A DNA stretch of 64,000 bases from Phlegmacium glaucopus (lineage: Eukaryota > Basidiomycota > Agaricomycetes > Agaricales > Cortinariaceae). The stretch covers positions 73,494 to 137,493 of the forward strand of contig MU130532.1 in assembly GCA_015039465.1 (NCBI GenBank). Reading direction: 5' to 3'. This document shows, in pieces, positions 41,788 to 54,082 of the stretch (position 1 is the first letter of the stretch; the number at the start of each line of letters is the position of its first letter). The position numbers and the translations under genes are program-made. The notes under the pieces are model-generated. The model was not told where the DNA came from. It did not search any database and saw nothing but the letters and a program-made list of their open reading frames with translations.

Positions 41788-44179
41788 GCGCGATTATTAC
41801 TCCTACTCGGATCGACTAGCTCGCCCTGTTAGTCATGATCGGGATCTTTGGTTTCATCGCACCGCTAACTATGGTTTCCGCCAGTTACATTGCAGTAAGT
41901 ACTCATATAACCTACACGCTCTCAAGTTGCTTGACTGATCGTTGACTAGCTTACAAAAGAGTAAGAAAATCCACCAATACCCAAGAGCACTGTCTGAGCA
42001 CAAGATATCGAGCTTAAGAATTCTTTAAGGGAGGAGTATCACGGCGACAAGTTGGGCCGTAACGTTCATTCTGGCGATGACCCAATAAAATGATGATAGA
42101 CTTGTCCCTACTCGCTTACATGTGTGATCCATTAACTACTCCTATGAGGATTCCTGGCTTTTGATCCGCATTTGGGCCTCAATCGATTTATGTGCTATTT
42201 TCGGACTTTGCCGGGCAGATAACAAACCCAGTAAGAACAATCAACGATAACCCAACCAAGCCTCTTGATGTCGCAGCTATATTATCAACTAACAGGCTTC
42301 CAGACGCACATACGATGGTGCGTTTTTATCCTGGCGTCCAGAATTTCCTAACTTCCATACTAGGTTTTCATACGACGATAAGCGTCTTTCAGAATGCATT
42401 GCAGGCCGCTCGTCTTTATTGCGTTCTAAAGACAATCCTGAAGCCCCTGTTGAACTTATTCTCGGTGTGTATCTAATTCATACCATCAAATTTGCTCATC
42501 TGTTCAGATGGTCGAAAACTTAGGTATCAAGCGTCATGGGACTTCCCATCTTTTGATCACAAAAGAAAAGGTGGAGCAAATAGCCCAATCATCGAGGGAG
42601 AAGTATCCTCAAGGCCAACCACTTTCCGTGCATGATTTTGAATCGCTGTCCCCAATTTTATTCTACGACACAGAAGATTTAGCGAAGAAGGTCTCTAGCC
42701 TTAAACCAAGGGGAGCGAAGGGCCGCCCTGGCGATACTAGTCAAGCAAATCGAGGATATGACAAAACGAGAGATGACCTCTATAGAGGCGCATTTGAACA
42801 TGGCAGGTACTTTATTCTTTGGCTTCCGTTTCTAGTTTTGTAATTGAAGATTTCCCCCGAGGGTGCTATATCGAATTCTGAACAACTCGCTTGACTTAGA
42901 AAAGTACAGCGTCGATGATGTGTCGTGGTCCAAAGACCTTCTTGTCCGCTCTTTCATTTTTAATACCAAAGGCATTGATGACCGCAACAGTGCAGAAAAA
43001 ATTAGAAACCCAATCGTTCTGGACATTGGCTTCTGTGACGCTAGTATCCCGTCACTCCATCCCAACATTCCTACAGCGACACATCTTGTAGACGCAGGAA
43101 ATGCGCTACTTGGAGGGAAAGGGAAAAAAACGGTAGCCTTTCCTTTGCTCCATCATTGTTCGAGTCTCTGATACACGATTATTATAAAGGCCTTTCGTCA
43201 CGGAAGTTCGGATAGGATAGCTGCTAATGCAGTAGCTGCACGGATTCGGGAGGTCTTCAAAGATCACACAAGTCGCACCGAGGTACCAATGGTACTCCTG
43301 GTCTACCAGGAGGAACAGACGATGAATTACTTGCGAAACATTGGTATTGACGTTTCTGCTTGGCAGTCAGGCACCAGGGGTTTGTTAATCCATGACCCTC
43401 TCGAGGTAAGACTTTCTTTCCCAGGCCGCAATTTAGAAAGGGATGAGCAGAAAATAAATCTAGAACCAGAGACGAGACCGGTCTCCTCCAAGGAGATATA
43501 GCAATGCTTCGCACCCCGTCGACAATAGGCAGTTTCCAGATTCTCGCCGTCGGCCAAATTCCCGGTCCCGATCTCCTCCCCATCGAAACTCGACGACCTA
43601 CTCTTCACCGCCGGGCCAACATAATTCTTCTTCAAGCCGGATGTCTTCTACCAGATATTTGTCGAGTAGTCGGCATACCTACGCGCCCGTTTATGTCGTG
43701 GACGTCCGACAGTTGTACATGAGATTAATGCAGACGAACTCTGGACGTCTCACTGAAATTATCTCTGCCTTTAGATTGGGAAACGCGGACGAATGGTGTG
43801 CGGGTAACGAAGCCACGTAAGTTTATAAATTCTATCTGGCTTCTAGTAGAACTCGCCTTGACAGGAAGAATTTTTTGATTCTCCCCCCCCTTTCCCTAGC
43901 CTTATGATTGATATATGGCGTTCGATGGTCTCAGGAGCCCCGATAGATGAACAAAGAGCCCAACGGGAGGTCGGTGTAAACCAGCCTCCACAGCCCAAAG
44001 TCGATCCGTCAGCTGATGCAGGCTCTTCGGCCCTTGGCGGTGGTGACGATTCCGATGATGAAATGGATCCGAATGATATCATTATTCAAAACCCAGGTCC
44101 ATCAGCCCCAGTAACTGGAGGGGCATACAGCAACTTGGATGAGTCTGACTATGAATTTCAGTCTGATGATTCGGACTAA
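41788..44179 (+). CDS. Gfd2/YDR514C-like protein with DEDD-nuclease-like C-terminal domain
   Basis: Multi-exon gene; its beginning is uncertain. A plausible start is 41788 (MRDYYSYSDRLARPVSHDRD), followed by an exon with QITNPVRTINDNPTKPLDVA. The centre reads KIRNPIVLDIGFCDASIP, ATHLVDAGN, then AFRHGSDRIAANAVAARIRE and PMVLLVYQEEQTMNYLRNIG, DVSAWQSG. This resembles the predicted 3'-5' exonuclease-fold domain found at the C terminus of yeast Gfd2 and YDR514C. An Arg/Ser-rich linker (SRRRPNSRSRSPPHR) and a strongly acidic tail (GGDDSDDEMDPND) follow, ending at 44179. Introns inferred at 42791-42858, 43131-43189, 43408-43464 and 43818-43899 keep the frame approximately. Function unknown; RNA-related processing is a guess from the fold. 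Confidence 0.55.
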
Positions 44180-44676
44180 AATGTGAACATTTGCAACCTC
44201 GACGGGCCTTCCACCTTTGTTATTCACCGACGAAGATGATCCCCACCAAACATGACAAAAAGAAGTTTAACAAGAATGCCGAATGGTGACCAGACGTGAT
44301 TGTGTGTATAAACTTTGGAGCTTTGAAAGTTCACGCTGAAGTTGGATCTTCGCGTTTGCTGGGCAGGTATATTGCCCGAAAATGATAAATAATATTCGCT
44401 TTTTTGCTCTCGCCTTCCTCAACTTCGGGGTCAATGTAAAAAAACGTTTGAGACTTACCTTAAACCCGTAACGGAACGAAGGCACAATATGATACAATGA
44501 AGGTCGACAGCTAGCAGAGATAGGCAATGCTCGCTCAGGAAGAATATGTCAAGACAGGATATATATTCCTCAAGATTTGTCATACTACTCATTGATACTA
44601 TGTAGGCGAAAGTAAAAAATATGACAGAACCGTGTATGCCGTTAGCCTTCTAGGTTTTCTATGTATCATTCCGTTG
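44180..44676. other. intergenic, convergent 3' ends
   Basis: Separates the plus-strand Gfd2-like gene from the minus-strand transporter; no gene seen. Confidence 0.5.
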
Positions 44677-46733
44677 TCAATTATTGTCAGCAGTAGAAAA
44701 TCCAACATCCACCACCGCCCTCAAACGTTCTCCATATTCAATAGTGAACCAAAGGAGCCTGAAAGACCATGAAGAACGTGTCATCTGATTAAAGAGACTT
44801 CACTCACCCGAAACCAAGCCACGCTAAGAGTGCAGACGCTGTGTTGGTCACGACAAGACCATATGTTCCTATCATAGGCAAAATCCCAGAAAAGGCTATC
44901 GATATGAGGAGGGAGCAGAATGTACTAATACCGCATGTTAGCGGTGCGTTAACATGAAGAAAATAAAGTCTACCAACTTGTTCGCAACTATCGCTTCAGC
45001 ACTTCTGGAATGTACCAGGTCGACAAAATAAGCAGCAGATGGACTGGTTACGATATCAACCTAGCCAGCTCAAATCAACACATAAAGATTGATAGATCAA
45101 CTGAAAAGAAAAAAAAAAAATCACCCCGACTCCATTTATAAACAGGCATATGAGGTTTAGTACCAAACCCAATGTTCCAGGGACGTACTCAGTCAATAGT
45201 CCGGAGATGAGCACAGAGAGGGGTACGAGAATAAGTGCTCCCGGAAGTGTTGCTCGCAATCTGTCTTCTGGGTACCATTCACCACCTCGCTTTTTCCGGT
45301 AATAAACAACTATTCGGTCGGAGAGACGTCCAGCGAGAGGGGCACCAACTAGATCGAGACAATTAGGTACGCCCAATGGATGGATAGTTATGGCAACTGA
45401 CTCATGTTTCCCACCCCCGCGGGTAAAAAACATGCACCAATCAAAGCTTCATTCTTAATGTTATAACGCACACCCTAAGTTATAACTGACGTCAGTTCCA
45501 ACTCACCAGAAGACTTGGCTGTGCGAACATACGATTGTATATGCGAGCGGTACAAGTAATACTAATGCAAACATGAGCAGTGTACAGATTAACCAAATGT
45601 AGAACCACATACCATAATCAGTGAGTAAAATCGTAAAGCCGGCTAGAGCCTGATTCCGACAAAAACTTTAGTCCTTGAAATGACAGAAAGGAAAAAGAAA
45701 ATACGGACGACAGCAAGCAAATTCGGGCTTCTTAAAAGCCAAAGTGGCCGTAAAGGATTAAGAATCACAGGTCTCCATTTTGGTAATTGGCTAGGGTCAA
45801 GTTTATCCACGCCTCGCTCTCCAGGGTGGTAAGTTTCTGGAAGAAAAAACATTATTAGGAAGAAGACAAAAAGCCCGACAAGTCCAAGGAACTGTTGCAA
45901 TAAGCGCCATGAGTAGTAATGAGCAGCAAAACCTACACATAGAAATAAGAACAACAAAACCAAAAGGAAATCAAAATGAACTTTACCGCCAGCAAGGGAG
46001 CCAAAGCCGGACCCAGAAGAACGGCCTAAGAAACCCGACATTAAAAACTGCTTTGAAGAACAAAATGAATGATATATACTGCAAAAAATATGCCCATGGC
46101 TTGGCCTCTTTCTTCTAGTCTGTATATGTCTCCAATAACCCCCGTCCCAACAGCCAATCCAGGTGATGCTCCAATCGCTTGTATGAACCGCCACGACATT
46201 AATTGTGGGATAGTACGTGAAGAAGCTACGCCCAATGAGCCCAAGAAAAGAAGGGGTAATGCTGTTAGGTATACGGGCTTTCTGCCATCTGAAAGCAGTT
46301 ATTAAATTATCGAATAAATCCGATAGGGGACATTACAGAAAGTTGAATAGGACGCCCCAAAGAGGGTGCCCAAAGATGTTGCTAATATTGAAACGCTTAC
46401 GGCAAGACTAATGAAGTCAAAAATGAGGAAGGCGTCATAACCTTGCGACAAGTTGAACGCATTTACCCTACGATGGGTCCTGTCGAATCAAGATCTTTAG
46501 CAATTTGGGGTATGGAAGGAATGAAAGTTCCGGAGACAAAAACTGACCAATAATCCTTAGCTCAGTATTTTTACACTCAACTGGTAGATGGACATACGCG
46601 GGATTAGACCAGTGAAAGATACAATCGCCAGGATTCCTCGTTTCCTTGCTGGTGTGAAGCGTTTATAGACCTCGTTATGATCATGATCTAGATTCCTGGG
46701 GGGTAGTAACGGTGTTTCTTCACTGCTTTCCAT
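44677..46733 (-). CDS. major facilitator superfamily transporter (DHA1-like)
   Basis: Multi-exon membrane transporter starting at 46733 (MESSEETPLLPPRNLDHDHN; an alternative Met lies at 46798). After the first helix come the family motifs: FVSGTFIPSIPQIAKDLDST-like segment across a splice, GRKPVYLTALPLFFLGSLG (motif A region) and SWRFIQAIGASPGLAVGTGV with DIYRLEERGQAMG (motif C and the conserved EERG). Then a large cytosolic loop (FFLPETYHPGERGVDKLDPSQ, PLRPLWLLRSPNLLAV) and six more helices; the loop between helices 8 and 9 contains DRLRATLPGAL. The stop is at 44677. This is the 12-helix, drug:H+ antiporter type; substrate unknown. Confidence 0.85.
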
Positions 46734-47037
46734 CTTGATAAAGGGAAACACCAAGGAGAATTGAGTTGCGTCATCAGAAAAACTTTGCTTGCGGGCCATT
46801 GCTTTGCATGGCATTTACCCGAGTCCATTTATTTTATTTGATTTAAAGTAGACGCACACATAGATTGCAACTTTTCTCTTTGTCATATATCCCTGATTTC
46901 TATCTTGATTCGACCTACAGCTAACACAAAGATTGATAGACCGACTTCAAATTTGCAGCGTTTAGCTTTTTTGTTTATGTCCAAATAAAACTAAACAAAT
47001 GTGGACAACCGTGATTACGAGTTCAATCATTCTTTTA
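46734..47037. other. spacer upstream of the transporter
   Basis: AT-rich promoter-side spacer; nothing else recognised. Confidence 0.4.
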
Positions 47038-47378
47038 CAGCTATTTGCGAAATGGTAGACGTTTTGGAAAATTTCTCATCTGCGCCTTTGTTTACGGTAA
47101 ACAACCAGATATAGTATAACACAAATAAACCATGCCTCATAGGTCTCACTCCCCACTGCTCCACTTTCCCCTGCCTTGCTTGAAAATCACTATGTCATCG
47201 CAATATATTGATTTTTGACCCTGTTGGTGACAAGGAGCCTATATACTAGATGTAAATAGCGCAGCCGCTCCATTGCTTTCCACTCATGCGCATCAATTCT
47301 ACCTAATTATGGGTATTTATACAAACAAAGGTGCACATGAGAAATTTTCCAAAACATCTACCATTTCGCAAATAGCTG
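47038..47378. mobile_element. 341-bp MITE with TA target duplication (Tc1/mariner-like)
   Basis: Terminal inverted repeats of about 60 bp: the left end CAGCTATTTGCGAAATGG continues into a stretch matching the reverse complement of the right end (...CCATTTCGCAAATAGCTG) with few differences. A TA dinucleotide flanks both ends (47036-47037 and 47379-47380). It contains no transposase frame. This fits a non-autonomous mariner-type element. Confidence 0.88.
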
Positions 47379-47937
47379 TAAGGTATAGGCAATGGAGAGG
47401 CGCATGGCCACTAACCAAACCCGGTCGCTTACTAAGCTTCAGAGCCACAGAATTCGTGGCTAATCTGTAGATAGCCACTATTATGGGCAATAAATAACAT
47501 TAGATAGTTGCCGAATATTAGTATTAGTGATCTATACATTGAATATTTGCATTTTAAATTGTAGTAAATCATCTGGTGTCATTCAAGAGAGGGTTACATG
47601 TTTTTTGGTGGGATTTCACAGTTTTCACTGTTTGCTCGGATTTGGCTTGGATCAGCAAGCAGCCTGCTTTTTCCGAGAGCTTTTGGACTTTTCTTGAGAG
47701 ATTTAGACATTAAAATATCCATAGAAGTATTTAAAAGCTTTTGTGGCTCCATAGCAGAGGTCTCATTGGGGGATGGGGCATTTTGGGCATATTTACGCGT
47801 CTAGACATGTCTTACATAATCATTTAAATGAGGTTTTTGGCAGAAAGAAACGCAGACCTATTTTTCTCCACCACAACACATTGTTTACGTGTCAAACAAG
47901 TTGAGTTGCATTCAGTGAGCTGTACTTTAGGGAAGTG
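47379..47937. other. AT-rich spacer between transposable elements
   Basis: No gene or repeat boundary recognised. Confidence 0.4.
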
Positions 47938-48519
47938 TGTTAAGTTTAAAACAAAGGGAGTCACGTTGGAGTTACTCTGGAATGGACGGAACGGAACCGG
48001 AACAGTAACCCGGAAAGGATGTTGGCCTCAGCGTGTGTGCTGTGCCGCCCAGCTCCTAAGGTGTCCTGATTTCGGAACAGAAGAAGAAAGTGACAAGTCG
48101 GAAGACCTCAGTGACTTAGAGGAAAACAAGAGGAGGAAACTAAGTTGATATTCGAACTGATGGAAAACATACAAGTTTCGAGTACTTAAATAAATAAAGG
48201 AATTGCAACCGAAATATAAAAGATAAATATAAGTGCTGCATTCTGCTCCCGGAAAGGTCCTGCATTCTTAGGTGAATAATCCATAGCTGGTGTGCTGACT
48301 GATAGTGGGAAAGTGATGACAAATGACTAGTTGTTATGACGAAGGTGTGGCAAGGGGTTTGGGATATCGTCGGAGGAGTCGGACTGATACGGAGAAGTCT
48401 CGGAGTCGGACGTAGGAGGAGCAGAGTCGGAGACAAGGGAAAGTACTGGAACGGAGTACGGACTACCGGAAACGACTCCGTTGGAGTCGGACCGGAGTAA
48501 CGTGTGACGGAATGTAACA
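47938..48519 (-). mobile_element. solo LTR, family R, copy 1
   Basis: Starts and ends with TGTTA...TAACA (minus orientation, 5' end at 48519) and is flanked by the 5-bp target duplication AAGTG (47933-47937 and 48520-48524). It is 582 bp. The same family occurs at 52077-52650, 52031-53168 and 54083-54493. An AT-rich box (tatatttatcttttatattt in the plus copies) resembles a promoter/poly(A) region. No internal coding region remains, so it is the product of LTR-LTR recombination. Confidence 0.88.
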
Positions 48520-48777
48520 AAGTGTTGCAGTGATTTTTTTTGTTTGGGCTTGCAAGTTGTAGTTCTTGGGTGCTTCCTTCTTGAATCTACGTGTTATTGA
48601 CCGAATTCAAAAAAACTGCTGCAACACTTCCCCAGATAAATGTAAAATATTTCGATTGGCAGTTTAATTTTACTGATATAGGTGCAAATGCGTTCAAAAC
48701 ATTGATTTGCCATGAGTTGCGGTCAAGTCAGAGAGGACAAACAATGACAAACAGCCGGTTTCTCTAGTGGGCCATGG

Positions 48778-50865
48778 TAGTGATGCCAAAGTTCAGTTCA
48801 GTTCGGTTCTTCAACCATTTTTGAAGAACCGAGAACCGAACCGAAGGCTGTGTTGCTGAACTGAACCAGAACTGGAACCAGAACCGATAGAACCGGTTCT
48901 GTCGGTTCAGTCCGGTTCTAGGACCGGTTCGAACTGTTGAACCGATAAAAAGAATTTAAATTATATTATTTCAATACAATATGGGGGTACTTTAATGAGC
49001 TACTAGTACACTACTAGACCCCTCATTTGTCCATTCATTAACACCACCACCTGGTGTTGGCACGGTTCCCGTTCATTCATCGTTCGTTTTACTCGTTCGT
49101 CATCTGTTTGTTCATTCATTCATATTCATTCACTCATCGTTGTTCGTTCATGTTCGTTCGTCGTCCATTCGCTGTTTGTTCATTCGTTCGTGTTCCGTTC
49201 ATTCATTTGCGGTCGTGTGTCCATGCTCGTTCATGTCTCGTCGTCATTTGTCTGTCCTATACTACATTAGAATTTAATTTTGATTTCAAAACAACGCGTG
49301 CCAAGAATATAAGAAACTTACCAAAGATAATGTTCGTTCGTCGTTTATTCGCCGTTTGTTCATTCGTTTGTGTTCCGTTTGTTCATTTGCGGTCGTGTGT
49401 CCATGCTCGTTCATGTCTCGTCGTCATTTGTCTGTCCTATACTACATTAGAATTAAATTTTGATTTCAAAAAAACGCGTGCCAAGAATATAAGAAACTTA
49501 CCAAAGATAATTCCCCCGGTAAGGAGTTGATTCGTCCATTGTCGTTGCCATCCATTCGTCCATTGTCGTTGTTCTTTCATTCGTCCATTGGTTGTCTTTG
49601 GTTCATTCGTTCGTCATCATTTGTTTATGTTCGTTCATCCATTTTTGGCATTCATCGTTTGTCTGTAGTAGGTTATATTAGATTTAAATTTAAATTTCAA
49701 AAAAAATACCGGCCAAGATAGTACCCGTGCTCATCATCGTTGTGCTCGGCATTCGCCCATTCATTGTCCTTGGTTAATTCGTTCGTCGTCGTTTGTTTAT
49801 GTTCGTTCATCCATTGTTGGCATTCGTTGTTCAGTTGTTTGTCTGTAGTAGGTTAAATTAGATTTAAATTTAAATTTCTAAAGAAAATACCAGCGAAGGT
49901 AGTACCGGTGCTCGTCATCGTTGTGCTCGGCATTCGTCCATTCATTGTCCTTGTTTCAATCGTTCGTCGTCGTTTGTTTATGTTCGTTCATCCTTTTTTG
50001 GCGTTCGTTGTTCGTTGTTTGTCTGTAGTAGGTTAAATTAGATTTAAACCTAAATTTCTAAAAAAAATACCAGCGAAGGTAGTACCGGTGCTCGTCATCG
50101 TTGTGCACGGCATTCGTTCATTCATTGTCCTTGTTTCAATCGTTTGTCGTCGCTTGTTTATGTTCGTTCACCCATTTTTGGCGTTCGTCGTTCGTCGTTT
50201 GTCTGTAGTAGGTTATATTAGATTTAAATTTAAATTTAAAAAAAAATACCGGCCTGAGGTAGTACCGGTGCTCGTCATCGTTGTGCTCGGCATTCGTCCA
50301 TTCATTGTCCTTGATTCGTTGTTCGTTGTTTGTCTGTAGTAGGTTATATTAGATTTAAATTTAAATTTAAAATACTGGCAAGGTAGTACCGGTGCTCGTC
50401 ATCGTCGTCCGTGCCCATGGTTCAAGTTGTCATTTCTGTGTGCTGTCATAGTACATTAATTGAATCAAGAAATTTACCAAAAATAACTCCCAGTGGGGAG
50501 TTGTTGGCGTTATTGGTGTCGTTGTGGTGTTGTTAGCATTGTTGGTGTTGTCAACGTTGATACGGGAGTTGTTTAAAGCGGATTTTTTCAAACTCCGAAA
50601 TCCAAAACATTGGGTCGGGCGCCTAACAATACTTTATAGATTCATAAATTCAATTTTATGCGGAAAAATTAAGAAAAAAAAAATACATAAAGTTCGGTTC
50701 GAACCGGTTCGAACCCGGTTCTCAAAATCTTAGAAATACGAGAACCGAGAACCGGACCGATAGTCCAAGATCCTTGGACCGAACTGAACTGAACCTGAAC
50801 CGACGGTTCGGTTCTTTCGGTTCTCGGTTCTTGCGCCAGTTCGGAACCGAACTTTGGCATCACTA
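48778..50865. mobile_element. 2.1 kb hAT-like non-autonomous element
   Basis: Terminal inverted repeats TAGTGATGCCAAAGTTC and GAACTTTGGCATCACTA, flanked on both sides by the 8-bp duplication GGCCATGG (48770-48777 and 50866-50873). Both are hallmarks of hAT transposons. The subterminal 150 bp on each side are packed with GGTTC/GAACC repeats in opposite orientations. There is no transposase frame; the interior is mostly a tandem array (about 49050-50400). A short relic with the same end sequence lies at about 57431-57450. Confidence 0.88.
49050..50400. repeat. tandem array inside the hAT-like element
   Basis: Two ~185-bp units (about 49140-49500) precede roughly five units of 140-180 bp. Each of the latter includes GTAGTACCGGTGCTCGTCATCG, CATTCGTCCATTCATTGTCC, TTGTTTATGTTCGTTCATCC and GTCTGTAGTAGGTTA followed by an AAATTTAAATTT palindrome. 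Open frames within it (such as 49054-49530) are a by-product of the TTCGTT-rich composition, not genes. Confidence 0.85.
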
Positions 50866-51621
50866 GGCCATGGGCCTCTCCATAGGCAATCTGCATCCAC
50901 TGTCACATGACCAAACATGATAAAAAGTGACAATAGTCAAGATATTGAGATGGAAATTGTTGGACTACCTTTAATAAAAATATGGCCACGCCAATAAATT
51001 TTGAATTTGATTTCAGATTTTTTGGCAGAAAGAGATTTTTTATTTTTGAGCTGTGGTAGTTTCTATCTCAATATAAAGGTTCAAAGACCAAAAAAAACCA
51101 TCACGGACATGTGATTAAATTAATACTGCCAGTGCTCTACTGTCGCATCACTGTAGGCCTAAAATCTACTTACCTTCATCATGGTGAGCTGATCTGATCA
51201 AGGCCAAACTCATGCCAGCCAGTGAAGCATAGAATGGGTGGGTCTCTCAAAAGTTGTAACCAGTAGTTACTAGTTTGTAAAGTCATTATAATGTAGTGTA
51301 GTATAGTTTTATGAATCTAGTTGAAAGGGAAAGTGGATTTGTGGGCCTCTGTTACGGCTGTTATCACACAGAGATCAGAGTAATCCATGAGAACGTGCAT
51401 CGCGACATCGCGGCTCGATTGCTAACTTAAATGTCACATTGTTGTCACATCAGCTGACAGTGGATGAGTGTGGATTGCCTATACCTTACCAAACAGCATT
51501 TTTCAGGGGCCATCATGGTGCCTTAGCCGGCAAACACCGACTTCTTGCATTCAGGGTCTTGGCACTGAATGGTCTTCCATCTTCATTTTGATATCCACTC
51601 CCAGACCGCTATGAAGCCAAT
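50866..51621. other. spacer, no recognised feature
   Basis: Between the hAT-like element and the nested LTR stack; no gene or element end identified. Confidence 0.4.
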
Positions 51622-51657
51622 TGTTAGAGCAATGTATAACCCATGAATCAAGTTGAA

Positions 51658-51909
51658 TGTTGGAATATGTTGTCCACAGGACAAACAATTACAAGCTACA
51701 TGTGTGGTTAGGCACCATCAAGCGCTTGATCAGTGCTCTTGGCGTTGCCATGCCCAAGTTCAAGTAAGTATTAATTAAGTCTTCTCATTCATCTTATTGC
51801 TTCTTGGACCTTTGTAGTTAATTAAAAACTACATTCGTACTCTCTGTAGTGTATACTATATATCTAGTATAGTATTGTAAATAAAATTATTCTTGCTGTC
51901 ATTCTTACA
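51658..51909. mobile_element. solo LTR-like element, family C, inside family B LTR
   Basis: 252 bp starting TGTTGGAATATG and ending TTCTTACA, flanked by TTGAA on both sides (51653-51657, 51910-51914). It interrupts the family B LTR, whose sequence resumes exactly after the second TTGAA. Confidence 0.78.
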
Positions 51910-52030
51910 TTGAATTCTAAGGTGGCTATCTTCGATAACCACCTTACACCTATATACTACAAGCATGGGAGCTAATATGACTAAATATAGCTAGTACATA
52001 ATAGAAGGTAGGGTGAGGTAGATACCAAGA

Positions 52031-53168
52031 TGTTAAGTTTAGACAAGGGGGTAATGTCAGAGTAACTCTGGAACGGTGTTACATTCCGTCATATGTGACT
52101 CTGGTCCGACTCCGACGGAGTTGTTTCCAGTAGTCTGTACTCCTTTCCAGTACTCTCCCTTGTTTCCAGTTCTACTCCACCTACGTCTGACTCCAAGACT
52201 TTTCTGTATCATTCCGACTCTTCCGACATCACTCCAAACCCATTACCACTTCTTCACCCCTACCACTATTCTTTGTCATCATCTTTCCCACCATCAGTCA
52301 GCATACCCGCCATGGATTATTCACCCAAGAATGCAGAACCTTTCCAGGAGCAGAACGCAGCACTTATATTTATCTTTTATATTTTGGTTGCTATTCCTTT
52401 ATTTATTTAAGTACTCGAAACTTGTATGTTTTCCCTCAGTTCGAATATCAACTTAGTTCCCCCCTCTTGTTTTTCCTCTAAGTCACTGAGGTCTTCTGAC
52501 TTGTTACTTTCTTCTTCCATTCCGAAATCAGGACACCTTAGGAGCTGGGCGGCACAGCACACATGCTGAGGCCAACGTCCTTTCTGGGTTACTGTTCCAG
52601 TTCCGTTCCGGAGTAACTCCGACGTGACTCCCTTTGTTTTAAACTTAACAAACGGATGGAATGGAAAGGACTTTGGCCTCAGCATATGTGCTGTGCTGCC
52701 CAGCTCCTACAATGTCCTGATTTCAGAACCAGAAGAGAATGGAAAGATGGAAGACCTCAGTGACTTAGAGGATGAACAAGAGGAGGAAACTAAGTTGATA
52801 TTCGAACTGAGGAATACATACAAGTTTCAAGTACTTAAATAATAAAAGGAATAGCAACCAAAATATAAAAGATAAATATAAAGTGCTGTGTTCTGCTCCC
52901 AGAAAGTCCTGCATTCTTGGGTGAATAATCCATAGCAGGTGTGCTGACTGATAATGGGAAAGTGATGACAAAGAAATAGTTGTTATGGTGAAGGTGTGGT
53001 AATGGGTTTGGAGTATTGTTGGAAGAGCCAGAATGATGCGGAGAAGTCTTGGAGTTGGGTGAAGGAAGAGTAGATCCAGATACAAGGGAAGGTACTGGAA
53101 TGGAGTATGGAGTATTGGAGACGACTCCAATGGAGCTGGACTGGAGTCACATATAACAGAATGTAACA
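52031..53168 (-). mobile_element. solo LTR, family R, copy 3, inside family B and itself interrupted
   Basis: TGTTA...TAACA ends with 5-bp duplication CAAGA (52026-52030 and 53169-53173). It is split by the plus-oriented copy at 52077-52650; net length about 559 bp, same family as 47938-48519. Confidence 0.87.
52077..52650 (+). mobile_element. solo LTR, family R, copy 2, innermost of the nested stack
   Basis: 574 bp, TGTTACATTCC...AACTTAACA, flanked by AACGG (52072-52076 and 52651-52655). It lies inside the opposite-oriented copy 52031-53168 of its own family, which resumes directly after it. Confidence 0.9.
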
Positions 53169-53355
53169 CAAGAATAGAACTGACATCTGTACAATGTCAT
53201 TGGTGAAGGGTCAACTACTACAACAATAAAGGGATGTCCATAAAGGGTAGGATGGGGAATGTGGCATGTAATACAATCATAGAGTATAAGTGAAAGTAAT
53301 GATGAGTGCTAAGCATACCTAGGGGCAGATACAATGAGTATCCCCTAACACCAAT

Positions 53356-54082
53356 ATCTATGCTCAGAAATTATTCATCATGAGTCATAGTTAATGAATC
53401 TAGAAACATGCCATTATAAGATGTGGACAGCAAATGCCAAAAAAAAAAGAACTCTTACATGCCACGTGCATCTGCCACGATGACCTTCATAGACAAGTTA
53501 GCAACATGTCCAGCTGCACTCTGGCTGCACTCCTTCCTCCTCCTGCTGTCCCAAAGTCAGTGTTGAATAACAAACCATATGTAACATCAATTATGCATCA
53601 TTCTCATTACTCCTATGTTTCTTATTTATTTTAACCTTTCGCTGTTTATGATTGCCTTGTGTGACTGTCGTACACATCCATTACTCTCCAACAAGGGGGA
53701 TCAAAATGCCAGACCAGTACCTGGTTAGTTAGTCCAGCCAGAGGCCCCAAAAAAAAAAAAAGGACTTTGTCAAAACTAGGCTTCAAAACATCAATTTGAA
53801 GCTATTAGGCCTTACTACAGTTCATAAGATGTTCAAAAATGTGTGTCAGGGGATCTCCCTTTGGTCCTACCCTATGCCTCCCAGTCTATGCATAACACCA
53901 CCTGTCACCTTGATCTCATCCATTGTATGACAACCCTATGTGATTGCCTAGGCCTACGGCACTACCTGACACCCTCTGTCACTATGTGACATCCCATCAC
54001 GAGCTTACTACCCTAGCACCTACCTTTACCCATCTCCCAGACCTAGATCCATAGTCTTAGTCATTATGCCTTAGTCATGAGG
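53356..54082. other. spacer between LTR copies
   Basis: No recognised gene or element ends; contains a short A-run near 53750. Confidence 0.4.

Larger units (their letters stand above)
51622..53350 (+). mobile_element. solo LTR, family B, outermost of a nested stack
   Basis: Ends TGTTAG...CTAACA, flanked by the 5-bp duplication CCAAT (51617-51621 and 53351-53355). After removing the insertions at 51658-51909 and 52031-53168 (with their target duplications) the LTR is about 330 bp and matches the minus-strand copy at 55108-55466 (shared CCATGAATCAAGTTGAA, TCTAAGGTGG, CATTGG...GGGTCAACTACTAC). Confidence 0.85.

Noticed and set aside
49054..50339. Regularly spaced repeats resembling a CRISPR array, and long open frames
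   Set aside because: Units are 140-185 bp tandem copies without unique spacers, in a eukaryotic transposon; the frames follow from the TTCGTT-rich repeat.
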